Of a stretch of 64,000 nt of DNA, positions 48,899 to 59,619 are shown piece after piece. Each line of letters begins with the position of its first letter. The first letter of the stretch is position 1. Source of the stretch: Apium graveolens (taxonomy: Eukaryota > Streptophyta > Magnoliopsida > Apiales > Apiaceae); NCBI RefSeq assembly GCF_009905375.1, contig NC_133652.1, forward strand, positions 15,364,850-15,428,849, written 5' to 3'. Under the pieces are notes generated by a model that was given only the letters and a program-made list of their open reading frames with translations, did not search any database and had not been told where the DNA came from. The position numbers and the translations under genes are program-made.

Positions 48899-49639
48899 TT
48901 GCTTCCCATCTTTACCCCAAAAGCTCCCTCGCTTGGGAAAGCACAGACGCCTATCAGTAAAATCAGAATTTCACCAGAGCCAATTAGAGTCTCTATTTTC
49001 TGAGAACTATCCCATTTATCTGTTCAAGCATTTCTGACACATTAGGTCCATGACATTGTAAAATTTTGATGCGAGGTAGAGCCACCTGTACCGTTTCTCT
49101 GAGCTTAATTGTAGCATATCTCCTTCGGGGTTTGTTGCTTTTCCAATTCAAGAGCTTGCTAGCTGGGTGATTAGTTATTGAACTTTAGAATAATATTTTT
49201 AATCCCAAAACGATTGTACTTTTTCTTAAATGACTGTCATGCAAAGATGATCGGTGCCGGAATTTCTGTAATGAGATGCGAGTTATTGTGGTTTAACAAG
49301 TAGTAACACTGTCCTTAACTTTACACGTTTTGGTTGCTTAAAAGGATTATTATACGTGACCATAAAATTCTGGTTCAGCCAAACACTACAAGTACTGACA
49401 AATTAGATAAAAACGTCAGGTAAACAATCTGAAATATTATGATAATTAAGTTAATCAATAGAAAACCAGACAAAAAGAATAGTAACAAATATATGAACTT
49501 ATAAAATTTATAAAATATAATTGAACAAGAAATCCCACACAATACAACTCAGAATGTAAAACAGTTCTGTATCAGAAAAAGCAAATTCAGCCACAAGTCT
49601 AATAACATATTTATTTTATTGTTTTATTTAGAACTTCAA
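48899..49639. other. Intergenic between the MULE and SAMDC
   Basis: No gene seen. The part nearest 49.6 kb is likely the SAMDC 3' untranslated region and terminator. Confidence 0.45.
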
Positions 49640-50719
49640 TTAGTACTCCTTTTCTTCCTTCTCTTCATCCTTCCAGCAACACTTTAAAACAGATCTAGGA
49701 GATCCACAGCTCTCAGTCTTCACAAACTTTTGGTAAACAATGGAACCATCCATTCCAAGCTCTTCACAGCTTTTCTCTTCCAAATGATACCCCTTAACCT
49801 CCAAGGAGCTCGTCTTCTCAAGTAAGCTAGATGAAACATCAGCATGCAAAGCAACAGAGAATTCACTAGGTTCAAAACACCTCAGCACCCTCGAAACAAG
49901 TCGACTAAGGTTAACGTCTTTTGGATCATATCCAGCAGCTTCAAAACTTGCATAGCTAAAACCATCTTCAGGTGTGATGTGAATCGTAGAAATTGCATTT
50001 CCTTCAATGGCATTCATTGAGTATCCACAAGGATCAAACTCAAAATCACAGATGTTGGAATTTGGAAGAATTTCTCTAATACCAGAGCTATCGGTCATTA
50101 CAGCTGCTGAGTTTGAATTAGTTTTGTAAAAGACAGATGCTTTTGACCTGTCTAGAGAAGTCATGCACATTTCCATTGTATACATAGGGTCGGAGGAGTG
50201 CTGAGAAGCAGCACATGCAGAATAGACATGCCATTTCTGCTGTTTGTCGAAACTGCCCATAACATAAGCTTTGCTTCCTAAACCAAGTTTTCCAAAATAA
50301 CTATCAAGGACTGTAACTTCTTCTGAGAAATTCCGATGAGGGTATGACTGAGCTCCAGGAAATATGAAACTCCCGCGACTATATCTCACAGAACGCACGG
50401 TGAGGGAGATGGATTTAGCCAACTTCAGAATGGGTGGAATTGACTTGAGCAGCTTGGTTGTTCCACAAGTTTTGATAATGATCTTGTATGCATAGACGAA
50501 AAGACTCGACTCAGAGAGAACATAAGAGTCGACATGGTCATTTGACAATGAAGCAACTATAGTGCATTCCGCAGGTCCTAGTATCTCATCCAACTGAGTT
50601 TTGGAAAGAGTTCGTAGACCCATTCCTTCGGGATCAGCAAAAAAGCTGGGCTCGGAAAAGCAGACTTCGAGCCTCTTTTCGTAACCTTCGAATCCAATTG
50701 CAGAGACTTCGATTGCCAT
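49640..50719 (-). CDS. SAMDC: S-adenosylmethionine decarboxylase proenzyme, 359 aa
   Basis: Makes decarboxylated AdoMet, the aminopropyl donor for spermidine and spermine. The intact single-exon frame ([19 protein letters not shown]) has the usual plant length. The self-cleavage site is [11 protein letters not shown]: cutting between Glu70 and Ser71 gives the pyruvoyl cofactor. Cys85 lies in [11 protein letters not shown], and the PEST-like [20 protein letters not shown] is near residues 240-260. Upstream are a tiny and a small uORF, conserved in plant SAMDC leaders, that repress translation when polyamines are high. The 3' end is acidic ([11 protein letters not shown]). Confidence 0.97.
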   Translation of the reverse strand: MAIEVSAIGFEGYEKRLEVCFSEPSFFADPEGMGLRTLSKTQLDEILGPAECTIVASLSNDHVDSYVLSESSLFVYAYKIIIKTCGTTKLLKSIPPILKLAKSISLTVRSVRYSRGSFIFPGAQSYPHRNFSEEVTVLDSYFGKLGLGSKAYVMGSFDKQQKWHVYSACAASQHSSDPMYTMEMCMTSLDRSKASVFYKTNSNSAAVMTDSSGIREILPNSNICDFEFDPCGYSMNAIEGNAISTIHITPEDGFSYASFEAAGYDPKDVNLSRLVSRVLRCFEPSEFSVALHADVSSSLLEKTSSLEVKGYHLEEKSCEELGMDGSIVYQKFVKTESCGSPRSVLKCCWKDEEKEEKEY

Positions 50720-50882
50720 ATCTTTGAGAGATATGGTTTACAACTAGAAATAGAGTAAACAAGAGATGTGCCGAGAGCAGAAGAAAAGGAGTGAATGGAA
50801 AGAAATTCAGAATGTAAATAAACTTAAAACACCTAGTTACTATTAACGTCGTCAGACGTTATTGCAGAAAGACTTAGGAATA

Positions 50883-51130
50883 TCAGGATGGTTTGCGAGC
50901 GCACTGCACAAGAACAAAAAAAAAAGCATTTAAGCTAACACTTCAATCTTATGATATTATCGAGTATTTACATTAATCGTAATCCAGAAACTTACGTTGG
51001 AGTATGCAGCAGATTTGAATTTCTTGATTCCTCCGTTTGGTCGAATGTCTTCAATGCTGTATCCGAGGGGTGCTTCGTATGATAAAGATTTACTACTACT
51101 ACTAGACTTTTTCCCACCTTTGGTCTCCAT
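50883..51130 (-). CDS. SAMDC small uORF, 51 aa, spliced
   Basis: Join of 50996-51130 and 50903-50883 across a 92-bp intron (donor AAC|GTAAG, acceptor TGCAG|TGC). Encodes METKGGKKSSSSSKS..., EAPLGYSIEDIRPNGGIKK and a CARKPS end, matching the family of small uORFs in plant SAMDC leaders. It stalls ribosomes at its C-terminal residues when polyamines are abundant (established knowledge). It ends 164 bp before the main ATG. Its splicing is unusual enough to note: intron removal is needed for the correct end. Confidence 0.93.
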
Positions 51131-52117
51131 TAAAACATGAATTTGCCTAATCAAATAGAAACAGAACAAGAAATTAATCACCACAACAGTTGTACCATAT
51201 AGAAATAACATGTGACAACAAGCATCCCCCTCCCTCCTAACACAATTAAAACAATGGATTATGGATCTAAACATCTAAAACCCTCAACACATCAACTTAC
51301 TAAACCTTAATAGTTACAGTGCCTCAAAACAAAATATCCCCTTAACATATGACGAAAAATAGAGACTTTAATCTGTTCAAAAAATACTAGCAACAAAATA
51401 TTAAAGGCAGAAAAGCACATTAAAGATTATAGTATCCATCGTAATATATATTTCAGAAAGTCAAATTCATATAATTACGAATTTCACACGAAACCTCAAC
51501 ATCATCATATTTCAACCAAAATCCCTAAAATGATTTCAAAACTTCATAACAATAACACCAATACAACAAATAACTAAGTTTTATTTTTACAGTCAAAACA
51601 AAATCTTAACAAGCCTAAACCAGTACCTCCGAAAATATTACAAGGATACAAATATAACATATCCGTACAAAATCATCCTTAATTAGACAACACAAAAATA
51701 CATGAACAAACCTCGTAAATTTAAAATAAAATCAAAAAACACAATTGAACAGTTCGAAATCAAATTCAGAAAACAAGCTTCTACATCAATACAATTCTAA
51801 CACCTAATAGAGGCGTGTGTACCGTAAACAACACAAATTCAAAAAAAATAATTATATCGAAACATCAAAACATTAAATTCAAAACATCTCATAATCATAA
51901 TAAAACAGAAAATAATGTAAACTTACAAATATTAAATTAAAATTCGTCGAGATCCGCGCTTGTATTATCACGATCCGCCTCTATAAACTCCGTACAATTG
52001 ATCTAAATCACAAAACAAACAAATTTAAAACAATAATCGAACAAACAAGACAAAAGCATCAGTATATTCGCATGTAATTGCAATTATATAAATTTAAAAT
52101 AAATAAATCGAACTTAC
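50904..52117 (-). other. SAMDC leader introns
   Basis: Three GT-AG introns read by motif: 51926 to 51147 (775-780 bp, acceptor TTGATTAG just before the uORFs), 52117 to 52003 (donor CTC|GTAAG, acceptor GATTTAG) and 50995 to 50904 inside the small uORF. They give leader exons at about 52118-52190, 51927-52002, 50996-51146 and 50720-50903. The 5' two are untranslated. Confidence 0.7.
51130..51138 (-). CDS. SAMDC tiny uORF (Met-Phe)
   Basis: ATG TTT TAA at 51138-51130; its final A is the first base of the small uORF ATG (one-base overlap, TAATG). In plants the tiny uORF governs how many ribosomes reach the small uORF and so sets polyamine feedback. Confidence 0.9.
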   Translation of the reverse strand: MF

Positions 52118-52220
52118 GAGATGAAAAAATCGCAGAAGAAATTGAAACCCTAGAGAGATTGGGAGGGATGATAATTGTGTAATTGAGATTGTGAGAGACG
52201 TAAGCGAGGGCTGTTATGTG

Positions 52221-52228
52221 TATTTATA
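52221..52228 (-). promoter_or_regulatory. SAMDC TATA box
   Basis: TATAAATA on the minus strand (forward TATTTATA), about 30 bp upstream of the leader that begins near 52190. This is an inferred start site. Confidence 0.65.
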
Positions 52229-52893
52229 GAGTTATATAGACCGACTATATATTTAGGTACCCTTTAGGTGGAATTGTTTTTTTACCCTTGTTTAGTCCAG
52301 TTAATTACATTTTGTGCCATTTTTCTTGGAAATTTCCTATATTCTAGTGTCGTGTTTGATTTTGTTTAAAGATAGCTACCTAAAATATATGTGTGGTTTA
52401 GATGCAGCCAAACAGCTCAAAATTAGCAAATGCTTTGTTGTTCTTTTTTATTATTTTTGGCTTGATGTGAGGGGAGGGAGTTGAATTTGTTGATGTTACC
52501 TAATTTAGAATATTGTATGGATGAATATTTTAGCTTCTTTTGTTATTCAACTTGTCTACTTTTAGATTTTAGAGAATTTTAATTTTGGGTATTATTTATT
52601 AAAAAAATTGTAGTATTCTTAAGAAATTTAAATGAGTGAAATCAAATATGTTATTTCTTTGATGTGTGATTCAATTTATATAAAAATCAATATCACTATA
52701 ACAATAATTCAAGCTAAAGAAAAGAATATGCTTTTAAAAAAGTAATGGTTCATGAAAAGTTAAAGAAAAGGAAATGAAGGTTAGAGTGGACCACAAAAGG
52801 TTAAGTGAGAATATTTGGATTGTGAGGCAAGCCCACAAGGGATAAATCAATATGAACCGTACTAAAGATATCGGCTCAGATTGGTGGCTGTCA
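52229..52893. other. SAMDC upstream region
   Basis: AT-rich promoter-side DNA. No further motif could be supported. Confidence 0.4.
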
Positions 52894-52901
52894 CTTAAAC
52901 C

Positions 52902-53597
52902 TAAATATGCACAAAAAATCCGGATCCGAAAATTTGACCCGGCCCGATCCGGTTAAGTCCGGCCCAGTCCGGCCCGACCCGGTTAAAAGCCCGGGCTTCG
53001 GCCCGGCCCGGCCCGAATAAAAACCCGAAAAAATCTGGTTATAATCTGATTATTCTAATATATTTTCTTATATATTTATAAATTCACATTTACTATAAAT
53101 ATAAATAATATTTTAAACACATATATATTTACATATTTGTGATTAATAATATTATTTATATACTTCGTTGCATAAATAATGAAATAAGATATAATAAGTA
53201 CACTATATATATTTGGATATCATTGTTATCGTAAAAATGATAAAACATATTATTCTATAAACATGTTTATTTTTTGTCGAACTTAAATGTTTTCAACGAA
53301 GTAATGTTTTCATAAAATATTTCATGTAAACTAATACATTTTTACGATAATCTAGTTGCTAACATATATATTCTTCGGAATCTCTAATAATACTCTATAC
53401 GATTTAAATTAGAAAAAAGTCCGGCCCGAAAAAAGCCCGGTGAGACCCGTCTCGAGGGCCCAAACGGGCTCTGACATTTTTTGAAAACCCGGTCCGGCCC
53501 GGTCAAAGTCAAAGCCCGAAAAGTCCGGCCCGGTTAAAGCCCGGGCTTTTTAAGACCCGGTCAAAACCCGGTCCGGTGGACATTTTGTGCGTCTCTA
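52902..53597. mobile_element. Non-autonomous hAT element D (696 bp)
   Basis: Flanked by CTTAAACC (52894-52901) and GTTAAACC (53598-53605), an 8-bp duplication with one change. Imperfect inverted ends TAAATATGCACAAAA and TAGAGACGCACAAAA. Both subterminal zones are full of CCGGCCCG and AAAGCCCGG in both orientations; the middle is AT-rich and non-coding. Confidence 0.82.
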
Positions 53598-53605
53598 GTT
53601 AAACC

Positions 53606-54930
53606 CGATCATATGCTCCACAATAAATTTAGAAACCCGAGTTACCATTATTTTAGGGCCCTCTCGATAATGAGCCACAAATTTCCTAGCCTTAAAAGAG
53701 AAGTACATTTCAACATGGGGTGTCAAATTCATGAATGAACAAAATAAAGCCCAAAGGAATAAAGGTGCGCACAAGTTAAATACTTCAACTGCATTGAACC
53801 GCTCAACTGCCAGTAATCGAATCATATTTTATAAATAATCGTAAAATACAAAATTGATTATAAATTTAAATTTTAATATTCACTTATTTACAATTTAAAT
53901 GTGATTTTAAATCTATATATATTTATAATAAAATATATTTTCAAAAATATACTTGATATCATATAAATTATTAAATAAACACTCTCATTTTTCAGAAAAG
54001 TTATGACTTTCTTGATACTTAATTGTCGGAATTTTAAAGATCCGTTACTTCAAGCCCAATTAATAGTCCAGTAACTATCCTCACTTTTGTCTCAAACCCC
54101 AATAATTTATCATCTATCAGTATGAAGTTTCTCACTCGTGTTAATATGAACAACTCCAGGGGGCGTCAGAAGTGTTAACATATCTTATAAACATTACTCC
54201 CTTCATTCCCTTCAAGTATCATGTTTGAACTATTAATTTTATCAAATTGTTATCGAAAATTACACTTAATTATTATTAAATAAATTTAAAAACTTATTTT
54301 ATTAGAAAATATATTTAATTTTCTTTAAAATGTATTTTTTAATTTTTTAATAATATATATATATTTAATTATCAGTCAAAAACTAATCAATTTATTACAT
54401 AAAAGTCAAAATAGTGTCATAAAATTTTAAGTCATAAAAATAGTGACAAAGATTTTGATAACTTTGTGAGCTTATTATTGGAATAAATTAAGTAACAAAA
54501 GAGCAGTGTTACGTGTACAGAATTTTATACAAAAAATTGTACTTAATAACATGACACTTGATGTGGGGTGTTTTAATTGGTGTTGTTGATGTAAATGTAG
54601 GAAATATTCCAATTAAAATCCATCACATGTCATTATGTAAGTCAAAAGTACGGTCCCAGAAAAATAAAACATTTTATTAGGATCGTTGTGGCCCGATAAC
54701 CTGAGTTGCATTTGACTACATATATACTATTTCCGTCCTTTTCATTTTTTTACACTTTTTATTTTGGATCGTTTCTTTCATTTTTTACATTACTCTAAAT
54801 AGCAAACTTTTATTATCAATAAACTCAAATACTTGTTCAGTATTTAGATAACCGTGACAATATTTTTAATATGTGGCTATGGTGTATCCAACATAGCAAT
54901 TTGTGTATTATTTTTATTTCTTTACTAACC
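53606..54930. other. Intergenic with a small fold-back
   Basis: AT-rich. Inverted arms at about 54549-54580 and 54609-54635 share ATGACA..TTGATG / TTTTAATTGG and their complements around a 28-bp loop. A degenerate Stowaway-like end (CTATTTCCGTCC) is near 54728. No gene. Confidence 0.5.
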
Positions 54931-55162
54931 ATGTCTCTATTTGGGATTGCTGTTAAAAATTACTGTACTGTTAGAAAAAGTGCTGCTGAAAAAAATGACG
55001 TTGTAAAAATCAGATGACTGTTTGATAATTTTTTTGATACGTATATGCTTTGATTTAAAAAATTAAGGATAATGATATTTTTGATCTAGTTTGATGGTGA
55101 AATCAGAATGTGTTACCCCGTAACAGCTGAAAAGAGCTTTTTCTAAAAGTATGGGGAACTTA

Positions 55163-56207
55163 GGGCCTGTTTTTTTCAACTGTTTTCCAGAAATTTTTTC
55201 TAAGAAAATTGGGAAAATTAAAAACATGTTCAAAAGCTAAATTTTCAAAATAAAAAAACTGAAAAAATAGAAAACAAGGTTTTCCTGTGTTTTCCAAATT
55301 ATAACTACAGATGTGAAAAGTGTGGAAAACGACATTTTGATGTTTTCTAAATCTAGAAAAGTGATAAACACGACTTCTGGTTAAACACCTTACCCACTTA
55401 AATACTTACCACACAAACATTTTTATTTTTTTATCTTTGTAAATTTATATGATCAATTGACAATTTTGTAAGTTTACTTTAAAAGTTAACAAAAAAAAAT
55501 AGTAAACAACCAATATACTACTAATTTAACTTATGAAGCTTATAATTTTTTTATAATCTAATATGATATTTTTTAAATTAAGTATAATACATATTTATAA
55601 TAAAAATTTCAAAATAGTTTAAGTTTTAACAAATATTTTGTAATTTGATTAATATTAAAATTTACATTATAAGAGGAAGCTTAATAATATTATAACTAAG
55701 AACTTATATGTTGAAAAATAAAGAAGAAACTCTTGATTACAACTTAGTTATGAGTTATTTCGTATAAAATTCTTTAAAAAATTTGTCTATAATTATTAAT
55801 TGAAATATTTAATAAAAGCTACAAAATTTTTATATATTTAGAGTCCTATAATTAGAAAGTTTCAATATTCAACCTAGTTTAAAAGATTGCTTTTATACTT
55901 TATTTTTCATCTTTAATTATATTTTATCTAAAAAAAATCTTTTAAACATGTTAAAGAAATACGTATATACAATTAAAATGTGAAACGTTAAAATTATTTT
56001 ATTAGTTGCTCTTTTATATATTTACTCAAATTATCTTGTCATCTATATTATATTTTTAAGAAGACAAAAAACTGACCATGTATTATTTTACCATTTGGAA
56101 CATATTCTCTCAATTTTCAACTGTTTTCTTAGAAATGATAATTTCAGAAAATTTTAGAAAAACAGTAAACAAAAAAATGGAAAAATTTTCTACAAGTAAA
56201 CAGCCCC
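55163..56207. mobile_element. Tourist/PIF-Harbinger-like insertion (1045 bp)
   Basis: Target duplication TTA (55160-55162 and 56208-56210) with inverted ends GGGCCTGTTT and GGGGCTGTTT. Subterminal repeats of TTTTCC/GGAAAA type occur near both ends. AT-rich and non-coding. The empty site is inferred from the copy at 33.8 kb. Confidence 0.7.
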
Positions 56208-56283
56208 TTACTTTCTCTAAGAGCAGACCAAAAACACTTTTCCGAAAAATATCTTTTAAATTTTACCAAACATTTTTTAACTA

Positions 56284-56530
56284 CTCCCTCCGTTTCCTAT
56301 TTGTGTTGGACACGTTTGTCAATGCACACTTTTGATTATTAATATCTTTAAATTCGTATTAGTATTAAATATAAAAATTTCACTGTATTAAAGTACTGAT
56401 AAATACGAATCCAACGAGATCACTCCTGACTATGTTTGATATTATAGATTAAACGTAAATTAATAGTCAATCGATTACCGTGAACAATAGCGAAAGTCAA
56501 TATAGGAAGAACAAAATGGGACGGAGGGAG
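56284..56530. mobile_element. Stowaway-type MITE (247 bp)
   Basis: Begins CTCCCTCCGTTTCC and ends GGGACGGAGGGAG, with flanking TA at 56282-56283 and 56531-56532. Inserted in the right half of the MITE M copy. Confidence 0.85.
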
Positions 56531-56580
56531 TACTTTTTAGTGAAAAGCTTTGTTATTGTCTGCAACAGTGGTATCAAATA

Positions 56581-57921
56581 CATCCTATATTCGTTTAGTA
56601 ACTATATTTGTCTCCGTGCTTAAAACAAATGATAAACTCAAATAAACAGAGGGAGTACATAATTCATCTATCATACCTTTATTCTTTTAAACCCCATTAA
56701 TTCGTATTTACTAATTGTGAAGTTCTTATTAAAGGTAAAATACCTTTCCTTAAAATCTCTAACATCCAGGAGCTGGATTTAAGTTGTTAATAACCACTGT
56801 GAAGATGAGCTAATCTTCGGTCTCCGCACACGACACATCTACAAGTGCATTAACACAACTCCATTCTTGGAAGAATTCAGCAAAACATTCCCACTGTTTA
56901 CTATACAAGAAAACAGGGTTGTAACCGGAAATATGGGGCCAAAGGCTTTGGTCGGGAATTATGTGTAAATTGACCGCGTAAATCCGACAAAATTCACTTG
57001 GTCAGGGAACATAACTTTCGCATGAGAAGCACAAGTCTTAACAAGCCTGAATCTCAAATTATTATGATCCCCTTCAAACCCTGGAGCATACAGAAAAAAT
57101 ACCTACAAAAAAAGTTTACTGCAAAACTTTAAATGAGACATGTATGAGTAAATACAAACGTAGACGAACACAGTATAATTGACAAGAAATTTCAACGACA
57201 GCTTCAACAGTTCAATATAGGCGTGCCGCCGCTTCTATGCATTTGTTCTAGAATGTTCAACAGCCCACGTTGTTGCCGGGTGCGGATCAGAAATATATTT
57301 TTAAGAGGACATCAAACAAATTTTTAAAAAATACTCTTATGATTTTAAATTTTATGGAGGTACTTTCATATATTTTTAAAAAATTTAATAATGAAAAAAA
57401 AGTAAATTTTGATTTTAGGGGGACACGTACCCCTGGCCTTACTAGATCTCTGCACACTGCATGCATAATGGAATTATGCCATTCTACATACTATTTTTTG
57501 ACATGTACTGCTCTGTAATTGTATAGATACTTCCATCAACTCCTTAAAAAAAATTAAGAACCGATAATCTAATAGGATTGGTCGGTTTAACATTTGTCTG
57601 ATACTTAAAATGTTCTAATTAAAAGATAACAGTAGTACTTAAGCCTAGATTATATATATATATATATCCAAGATTAGCCAAGACACAAAAAGATTGGTAC
57701 TATGCTTAGTTATGAATCTTGAGTAATGGCTGCAGGCCAAGGTTACCAGTTAAAACAAGAATTAGCGATGATAATCAAGTGTAACTTAAATAATTAGTAA
57801 TAGATACAAAAAATAGATGCATATATATGGATCATTGAAAACCAATATAGGATTGAATTATTGATTAGTATATTCAAATTTATTAAATTTCACATTCGAT
57901 GTCAAGTAGTCACGGAAGACC
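56581..57921. other. Intergenic DNA
   Basis: No gene. A right-end-like CAGAGGGAGTA near 56650 may be another decayed Stowaway. A short (AT)n run lies at about 57650-57668. Confidence 0.45.
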
Positions 57922-58365
57922 CTATTGAAATCTTTCACTGATTCGAGAAGACGAGAACTTGAAGAAGAACACAAGTTGATTACAAGGAGCAGCTAGAAAG
58001 CTTCTACACACAGGACAAGTGGAGTGTCGATAAGAAATCCACTTATCTAAGCAATCTCCATGAAAATAATGTTGACATTGAAGCTCTCTAATCTCATCCG
58101 CTTCCTTTATCTCACATAAACACACTGCACATTCTGCAACACAACCGTCTACTGATCTTGCTTCAAATTGCTTCCGCGCACCGAGTCGTTGATCGAGATT
58201 TTCGTGAAAACTGCTGGAATATTGCAGGCTGATGAAGAAGGCTCTCAACGCTATGTAGTTTCGGTCGAGAAAATGGCCATCAAATTTTGGCACAAGGTTA
58301 TGGCGAACGCAGATAAGCAGTACCCATACAATGAAGAGAAAGTTTACGAAAGACAGTTCGAACAT
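57922..58365 (-). CDS. RING-H2 ubiquitin ligase, small membrane protein
   Basis: Intact frame of 147 residues from the ATG at 58365, no intron seen. Residues 5-20 are hydrophobic (FVNFLFIVWVLLICV), a likely membrane anchor. The RING-H2 finger spans Cys79-Cys120: Cys79, Cys82, Cys97, His99, His102, Cys105, Cys117, Cys120. Such proteins bind E2 enzymes and ubiquitinate client proteins. Size and layout recall XERICO/BRH1-type RING proteins, but the N-terminus is too short to assign a subgroup. The substrate is unknown. Confidence 0.83.
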   Translation of the reverse strand: MFELSFVNFLFIVWVLLICVRHNLVPKFDGHFLDRNYIALRAFFISLQYSSSFHENLDQRLGARKQFEARSVDGCVAECAVCLCEIKEADEIRELQCQHYFHGDCLDKWISYRHSTCPVCRSFLAAPCNQLVFFFKFSSSRISERFQ

Positions 58366-58380
58366 GATTGCTGCGACTGA

Positions 58381-59033
58381 TTGTCTCGTATCTCACACTT
58401 GTTTAATTGATCGGTTTTTCTTGCAAACGCCATTGAACTTTACTAGTACCAATGTAATATTTATGAAATCAGTTTGGTATTGTTCCTGATATTATTATCA
58501 GTTTTGTACTGAAAAGCATAGAAGATACTCTTTTGGTAAATAAAAAAACAGTTGTTGACTTTGGTTTAAAATCTATTTATAAGATAAACTAGGTGGAAAA
58601 ACAAATATAAAATATAAAAAAAAATTGGAGCAATTTTGTGAAATTTAAGAGTATGTATTATATGTATATAATATATGTGTGTGTGGGGGGTTTTAGAAAA
58701 ATCCATTTACATTTTAATGCAATTATTTCCTTTGAAGTTAAATAATTTTAAACATGAATAGTCAAACATCGAAAAGGGGTAAAGTATCATAAAACTAAAA
58801 TCTGAAACAACTTTATCTTATATTCCTTTTCCTTACCATTTTATTTTATTAACATATGAAACAACATTATTATTAGATAGTTAAATTATTAAATATAACT
58901 AAAAGAGTTGTTAAAAAGATAATGTGAGAAAGAGAATAACATGTACTTAGAACGTTTAATATTGTGCACCTAAAATTTTTAAACAATTGTACACTATGCT
59001 AAGGCTTGATATTTGATGTTCCTTTTATACTTT
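58381..59033. other. RING gene upstream region
   Basis: AT-rich, with a short GTGTGTGGGGGG tract near 58676. No clear motif. Confidence 0.4.
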
Positions 59034-59375
59034 AGAGATTTGCACCCTTATATTTGGTCAAAAATCAATTTTATATACCTATTTCATAAATTGCAGTTTA
59101 CATCCCCTACTTTGAAATCCGCTTCAAGTTGCACCTGTTTTGTCAAATTTTGTCAATTTTTTTGCCCAAATTATTGTCTTCAACAACATATATAATCTAT
59201 TATTGAAGAAAAAAGATGAGATATATTGTCAGAGGCGGCAATTTGGGCTAAAAAATTAAGCAAAAAGGGTGTATGTTAAAGTGGATTTCAAAATAGACGG
59301 ATGCAAACTACAATTTATGAAAATAGGTATACAAAATTGAGTTTTTGTCAAATATAAGGGGTGCAAAATGCAATT
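59034..59375. mobile_element. 340-bp fold-back (hairpin) element
   Basis: The whole segment is a long inverted repeat centred near 59203. TTGCACCCTTATATTTGG at the left faces AAATATAAGGGGTGCAA at the right. Likewise TATACCTATTTCATAAATTG faces ATTTATGAAAATAGGTATAC, and TTTTTTGCCCAAAT faces ATTTGGGCTAAAAAA. No coding capacity and no settled target duplication. Transcripts would form a hairpin able to feed small RNA production (inference). Confidence 0.8.
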
Positions 59376-59619
59376 CTCTCTATACTTTAATAAATGTATA
59401 AAGAGTAGTGGTAGAGGTACCGGGCTGCCAAAATTTGGTCCCAATATAAATTTGATAACTTGAAATGAATTTATTGATTAAATTTATTTAAATATGATTA
59501 AATTTATTCAAATAAAGGAGACATAATTTTTAATTAATTTATAGTCCGTCACGTGCATGTCATTTGTGATTCATATCTAAACCTTTAGAATTTTTTTTAA
59601 GGAAACGAACTTGCATTAC

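Larger units (their letters stand above)
54941..56580. mobile_element. MITE family M, copy 3, interrupted twice
   Basis: Left part TTTGGGATTGCTGTTAAAAATTACTG...AATCAGATGACTGTTTGATA and right part AAAACACTTTTCCG...TTGTCTGCAACAGTGGTATCAAAT form one copy of the family at 33.7 kb. A Tourist-like insertion (55163-56207) and a Stowaway (56284-56530) split it. Removing both leaves a continuous AAGTATGGGGAACTTACTTTCTC that matches the complement of the 33.8-kb copy. Confidence 0.7.

Noticed and set aside
49640..50719. SAMDC as a pseudogene
   Set aside because: Frame intact, key residues present, uORF leader conserved and TATA box in place.
54728..56655. One large Stowaway spanning CTATTTCCGTCC to CAGAGGGAGTA
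   Set aside because: Distance is too great, internal elements have their own boundaries, and the ends match poorly; more likely separate fragments.
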